A DNA stretch of 64,000 nucleotides, taken from Lachnospiraceae bacterium. GTDB lineage: Bacteria; Bacillota; Clostridia; Lachnospirales; Lachnospiraceae. Positions 61,810 to 64,000 of the stretch are shown here, one piece after another. The translations under genes and the position numbers were made by a program. The notes beneath the pieces were generated by a model, which was not told where the DNA came from, did not search any database, and saw only the letters and a list, made by a program, of their open reading frames with translations. The stretch lies in the NCBI GenBank assembly GCA_022769665.1, contig JALEIR010000042.1, positions 1 through 64,000 of the forward strand, given 5' to 3'. Position 1 is the stretch's first letter, and each line of letters begins with the position of its first letter.

Positions 61810-62988
61810 TTAGTGATGGAACAGTCTGATTCCGGTAAATACCATCACCATATCGTACTTATTGCAGCATTCTATCACTCCATCGTCACGTACAGAGCCT
61901 CCGGGCTGTGCAATATATTTCACACCGCTCTTATGTGCTCTTTCAATATTGTCGGAGAAAGGGAAGAACGCGTCGGAACCAAGAGTTACATCCTGCATTT
62001 TATCCAGCCATGCGCGCTTCTCCTCTCGTGTAAATACAGGGGGTTTTACCTTGAAAATCTGTTCCCATGCCCCATCGGCCAACACATCCATATATTCATC
62101 ACCTATATAGACATCAATGGCATTGTCTCTGTTGGCTCTTCCCAGACCTTCCACAAACTGCAGATTCATCACCTGAGGAGACTGGCGCAGGAACCAGTTA
62201 TCCGCCTTCTGACCTGCAAGTCTCGTACAATGGATACGGGACTGCTGTCCTGCACCGATACCGATAGCCTGACCGCCCTTAACATAACAAACCGAATTGG
62301 ACTGGGTGTATTTCAAGGTAATCAGTGCAATCTTCATATCAATGAGGGCACTCTCGGGGATTTCCTTATTTTCGGTAACGATATTGGACAGTAAATCGCC
62401 GTTAATATCCTGCTCGTTTCTTCCCTGCTCAAAGGTAATTCCGTAAACCTGCTTTTTCTCCACAGGTGCGGGAACATAAGACTCATCTATCTGAATCACA
62501 TTATAATTCCCGTTCTTCTTGGATTTCAACATGGTAAGCGCTTCCTCGGTATATCCGGGCGCGATAACACCGTCGGAAACCTCTCTCTTAATCAGTCGTG
62601 CAGTATCCGCATCGCATATGTCGGAAAGAGCGATAAAATCGCCGAAGGAAGACATTCTGTCCGCACCTCTTGCCCTTGCGTATGCACAAGCCAGAGGAGA
62701 GAGCTGTCCCAAATCATCCACCCAGTAAATCTTTGCTAGTGTATCTTCCAGCGGCTGACCTACCGCCGCTCCTGCCGGAGAAACATGCTTAAAAGAAGTT
62801 GCGGCGGGAAGCCCTGTAGCTGCTTTCAGTTCCTTCACCAGCTGCCAGCCGTTGAAGGCATCCAGAAAGTTGATATAACCGGGCTTACCGTTCAGCACGG
62901 TAACCGGCAGTTCGCTTCCATCCTCCATATAAATTCTGGAGGGTTTTTGATTCGGGTTACATCCGTATTTCAACTCGATTTCATTCAT
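61810..62988 (-). CDS. purH: Stand-alone AICAR formyltransferase (PurH C-terminal type)
   Basis: A 392-residue phosphoribosylaminoimidazolecarboxamide formyltransferase: AICAR + 10-formyl-THF gives FAICAR. It has the catalytic SFKHVSPAGAA (K67/H68), RGADRMSSFGDFIALSD, and the late TLGSDAFFPFSDNIERA and IAQPGGSVRDD motifs. The IMP-cyclohydrolase half of normal bifunctional PurH is absent; that step is supplied by the purO gene 44 bases upstream. AAAGGA lies 13 bases before the ATG. Confidence 0.94.
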   Translation of the reverse strand: MNEIELKYGCNPNQKPSRIYMEDGSELPVTVLNGKPGYINFLDAFNGWQLVKELKAATGLPAATSFKHVSPAGAAVGQPLEDTLAKIYWVDDLGQLSPLACAYARARGADRMSSFGDFIALSDICDADTARLIKREVSDGVIAPGYTEEALTMLKSKKNGNYNVIQIDESYVPAPVEKKQVYGITFEQGRNEQDINGDLLSNIVTENKEIPESALIDMKIALITLKYTQSNSVCYVKGGQAIGIGAGQQSRIHCTRLAGQKADNWFLRQSPQVMNLQFVEGLGRANRDNAIDVYIGDEYMDVLADGAWEQIFKVKPPVFTREEKRAWLDKMQDVTLGSDAFFPFSDNIERAHKSGVKYIAQPGGSVRDDGVIECCNKYDMVMVFTGIRLFHH

Positions 62989-63032
62989 AATAGTATATTC
63001 CTTTCTCCGTAATTTATGATATTACACACAGT

Positions 63033-63740
63033 TTACTGATTCTTGTTAACAATTCTGGTTTCATAAGCCCCGGTGGCAATGTCGATGTATCTCACAAACA
63101 GAGATACCTTATTGTCGGGATTTAAACTGCTCCAAACCATTTCGGTAAAGCTGTCGATGTCTCCTGCAATCTTCACTGTTTTCGGCTCCCCATGAAAACT
63201 GGGCAGCGGATTCCCGTCATGCATGTAGGTGTGAATGAAACGACCTGTACCGGCTGCAGGATTATCGTAAGTATAGGTGTATCTGTTACAACAGGAAGGA
63301 TCTCCGTCATCACTCTTTAATATCGACATGGAAAAATCATAATCTCCGTTCTCCACATGCATCAGACCGGAGATTCTGGGCGTATAGTTGGGACCGTCCG
63401 GCTCAAACTCCCTGCTTCTCAAAGCCTGTTCAAAAGTCAGTCCCTTTTGAAGGCCATCGTAAACCGTGTCGGTTTGGTCACCGTTTGTGACAATGGTTTC
63501 CTTTCCCAATACTCTCACGGGAGCATAGATAATTAGGCTGGGATCCTCCAATTTGGAAGGATCAAAGGCTTCTGTACGGATTCCTTCTCCCTCAGTCACA
63601 AAGACACGGTTGCGGCTGTTGGAGCTTCTTCCCATAATGAAATAGGCCGTGACTGCATACTTTCCATCTTCAGAACGCCCAATGACAATACCTCTTCCGG
63701 GATATTCGTTGTTTCTCAGTTCCTGATCCAGTTGTAACAT
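63033..63740 (-). CDS. purO: IMP cyclohydrolase, archaeal PurO type
   Basis: 235 residues catalysing ring closure of FAICAR to IMP, the last step of purine synthesis. Family segments are PGRGIVIGRSEDGKYAVTAY, RVFVTEGEGI, LIIYAPVRVLG, RISGLMHVENGDYDFSMSIL and FVRYIDIATG. The start at 63740 has AAGGAGG seven bases upstream; the frame extends further, but only through the riboswitch. PurO was first described in archaea and replaces the N-terminal half of PurH here. It is the first gene of a ZTP-riboswitch operon with AICAR formyltransferase and a DHH phosphoesterase. Confidence 0.9.
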   Translation of the reverse strand: MLQLDQELRNNEYPGRGIVIGRSEDGKYAVTAYFIMGRSSNSRNRVFVTEGEGIRTEAFDPSKLEDPSLIIYAPVRVLGKETIVTNGDQTDTVYDGLQKGLTFEQALRSREFEPDGPNYTPRISGLMHVENGDYDFSMSILKSDDGDPSCCNRYTYTYDNPAAGTGRFIHTYMHDGNPLPSFHGEPKTVKIAGDIDSFTEMVWSSLNPDNKVSLFVRYIDIATGAYETRIVNKNQ

Positions 63741-63783
63741 ATATTCCTCCTTGTTTTGCGGAGCAAAATTCCTCCTTAAATAG

Positions 63784-63818
63784 ACAAAAACCACCTGAGC
63801 ATCACAAAAATAGGTGGT
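63784..63818 (-). terminator. Expression-platform terminator of the ZTP riboswitch
   Basis: On the minus strand, ACCACCT pairs with AGGTGGT, followed by TTTTT, between the aptamer and purO. ZTP binding should prevent this hairpin and switch the operon on. Confidence 0.8.
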
Positions 63819-63890
63819 GCCCAGGCGGTCGGCTATCATACTAGCTGCACTCCCCGTGGGTACTCCCACTTCCGCCAGTCATGCAGCTGA
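63817..63890 (-). ncRNA. ZTP riboswitch (pfl motif)
   Basis: Conserved pfl elements are read on the minus strand: GCTGCATGACTGGCGGAAGT, then a GTGGG/CCCAC hairpin, CGGGGAGTGCAGC, and after a variable linker the second conserved stem CCGCCTGGGCA. It senses ZMP/ZTP, which accumulates when 10-formyl-THF is short. The gene controlled is purO and, behind it, the formyl-THF-using AICAR transformylase. Confidence 0.93.
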
Positions 63891-63897
63891 TATATTT

Positions 63898-63926
63898 ATA
63901 TTACACGCTTTCGCCTGAAAATGCAA
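63898..63926 (-). promoter_or_regulatory. Promoter of the ZTP/purO operon
   Basis: -35 TTGCAT (63921-63926) and -10 TAATAT (63898-63903), 17-base spacer, just before the aptamer. Confidence 0.65.
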
Positions 63927-63938
63927 GTATTTTTGGGC

Positions 63939-64000
63939 TTACACTCCACCGCTGCAATACTTTGCTTCAAAGTCCTCTCTCTTCATGGGACGGTCAAAAT
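63939..64000 (-). CDS. C-terminal end of an unidentified gene
   Basis: The last 20 codons of a frame entering from the right edge, ending FDRPMKREDFEAKYCSGGV-stop. Codon use and the clean stop before the purO promoter support it as the tail of an upstream gene on the same strand. The family cannot be told. Confidence 0.5.
   Translation of the reverse strand, partial: FDRPMKREDFEAKYCSGGV

Noticed and set aside
63741..63869. N-terminal extension of PurO by 43 codons
   Set aside because: The extension would translate the ZTP aptamer and its terminator; a perfect AAGGAGG site marks the start at 63740.

Overview
The window looks like a chromosomal segment of a Gram-positive anaerobe of the Clostridia, most likely a Lachnospiraceae gut commensal. 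The grounds are strong AGGAGG-type ribosome binding sites, moderate GC content, addAB in place of recBCD, TPP (thiT) and ZTP (purO) riboswitches, a stand-alone AICAR formyltransferase paired with an archaeal-type IMP cyclohydrolase, a divergent MraY, and lineage-typical families such as DUF6062, DUF2225 and DegV. No tRNA, rRNA, CRISPR array, complete insertion sequence or prophage was seen. This assignment rests on recognising protein families by eye, not on a database search.

Layout. 1-0.2 kb: 5' end of a radical-SAM DNA modification/repair gene (-) whose promoter carries two LexA-like boxes. 0.3-4.5 kb: asnA (+), then a two-gene membrane operon (-): acyltransferase and a GT-C-like protein. 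4.8-8.4 kb: response regulator, ABC ATPase, permease and sensor kinase, a peptide-antibiotic-type sensing and detoxification module. 8.5-10.1 kb: PadR regulator with a HAAS/DUF4097 partner and a possible leader peptide. 10.2-16.6 kb: gltB-gltD glutamate synthase with a terminator-like hairpin right after its promoter. 16.7-20.6 kb: mraY-like, greA, a HAD phosphatase/CPBP intramembrane protease fusion, and a GT2. 20.7-24.3 kb: large GH2 beta-galactosidase. 24.4-27.2 kb: a TetM-like translational GTPase fused to a Rae1/YacP-like NYN ribonuclease domain. 27.4-28.3 kb: TPP riboswitch and thiT. 28.3-36.7 kb: alkyladenine glycosylase, addB, addA, and acylphosphatase. 36.7-43.0 kb: operon of two lipoproteins (solute-binding plus 5'-nucleotidase C-terminal-like) around a Cache-PAS hybrid histidine kinase. 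43.2-47.8 kb: HAD-IIA phosphatase, DegV, M19 dipeptidase, and uraA with a structured leader. 47.8-49.2 kb: gene-poor stretch with several tiny ORFs, palindromes and gene debris. 49.2-51.7 kb: MBOAT/SGNH acetylation pair. 51.9-54.6 kb: DUF6062, double hemerythrin, TetR and a small anchored acidic protein. 54.7-58.7 kb: MocR regulator, DUF2225 protein, glnS. 58.9-60.2 kb: polytopic membrane protein. 60.3-64 kb: ZTP riboswitch, purO, AICAR formyltransferase and a DHH phosphoesterase, plus the tail of an upstream gene.

Functional threads are glutamine/asparagine nitrogen flow (asnA, gltBD, glnS), nucleotide supply (purO, AICAR transformylase, uraA), DNA repair (SOS-type radical SAM gene, AAG, AddAB), and envelope building and sensing. 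The most interesting candidates are the GTPase-ribonuclease fusion, the lipoprotein/hybrid-kinase operon, the phosphatase-protease fusion, and the small-peptide region near 48 kb.
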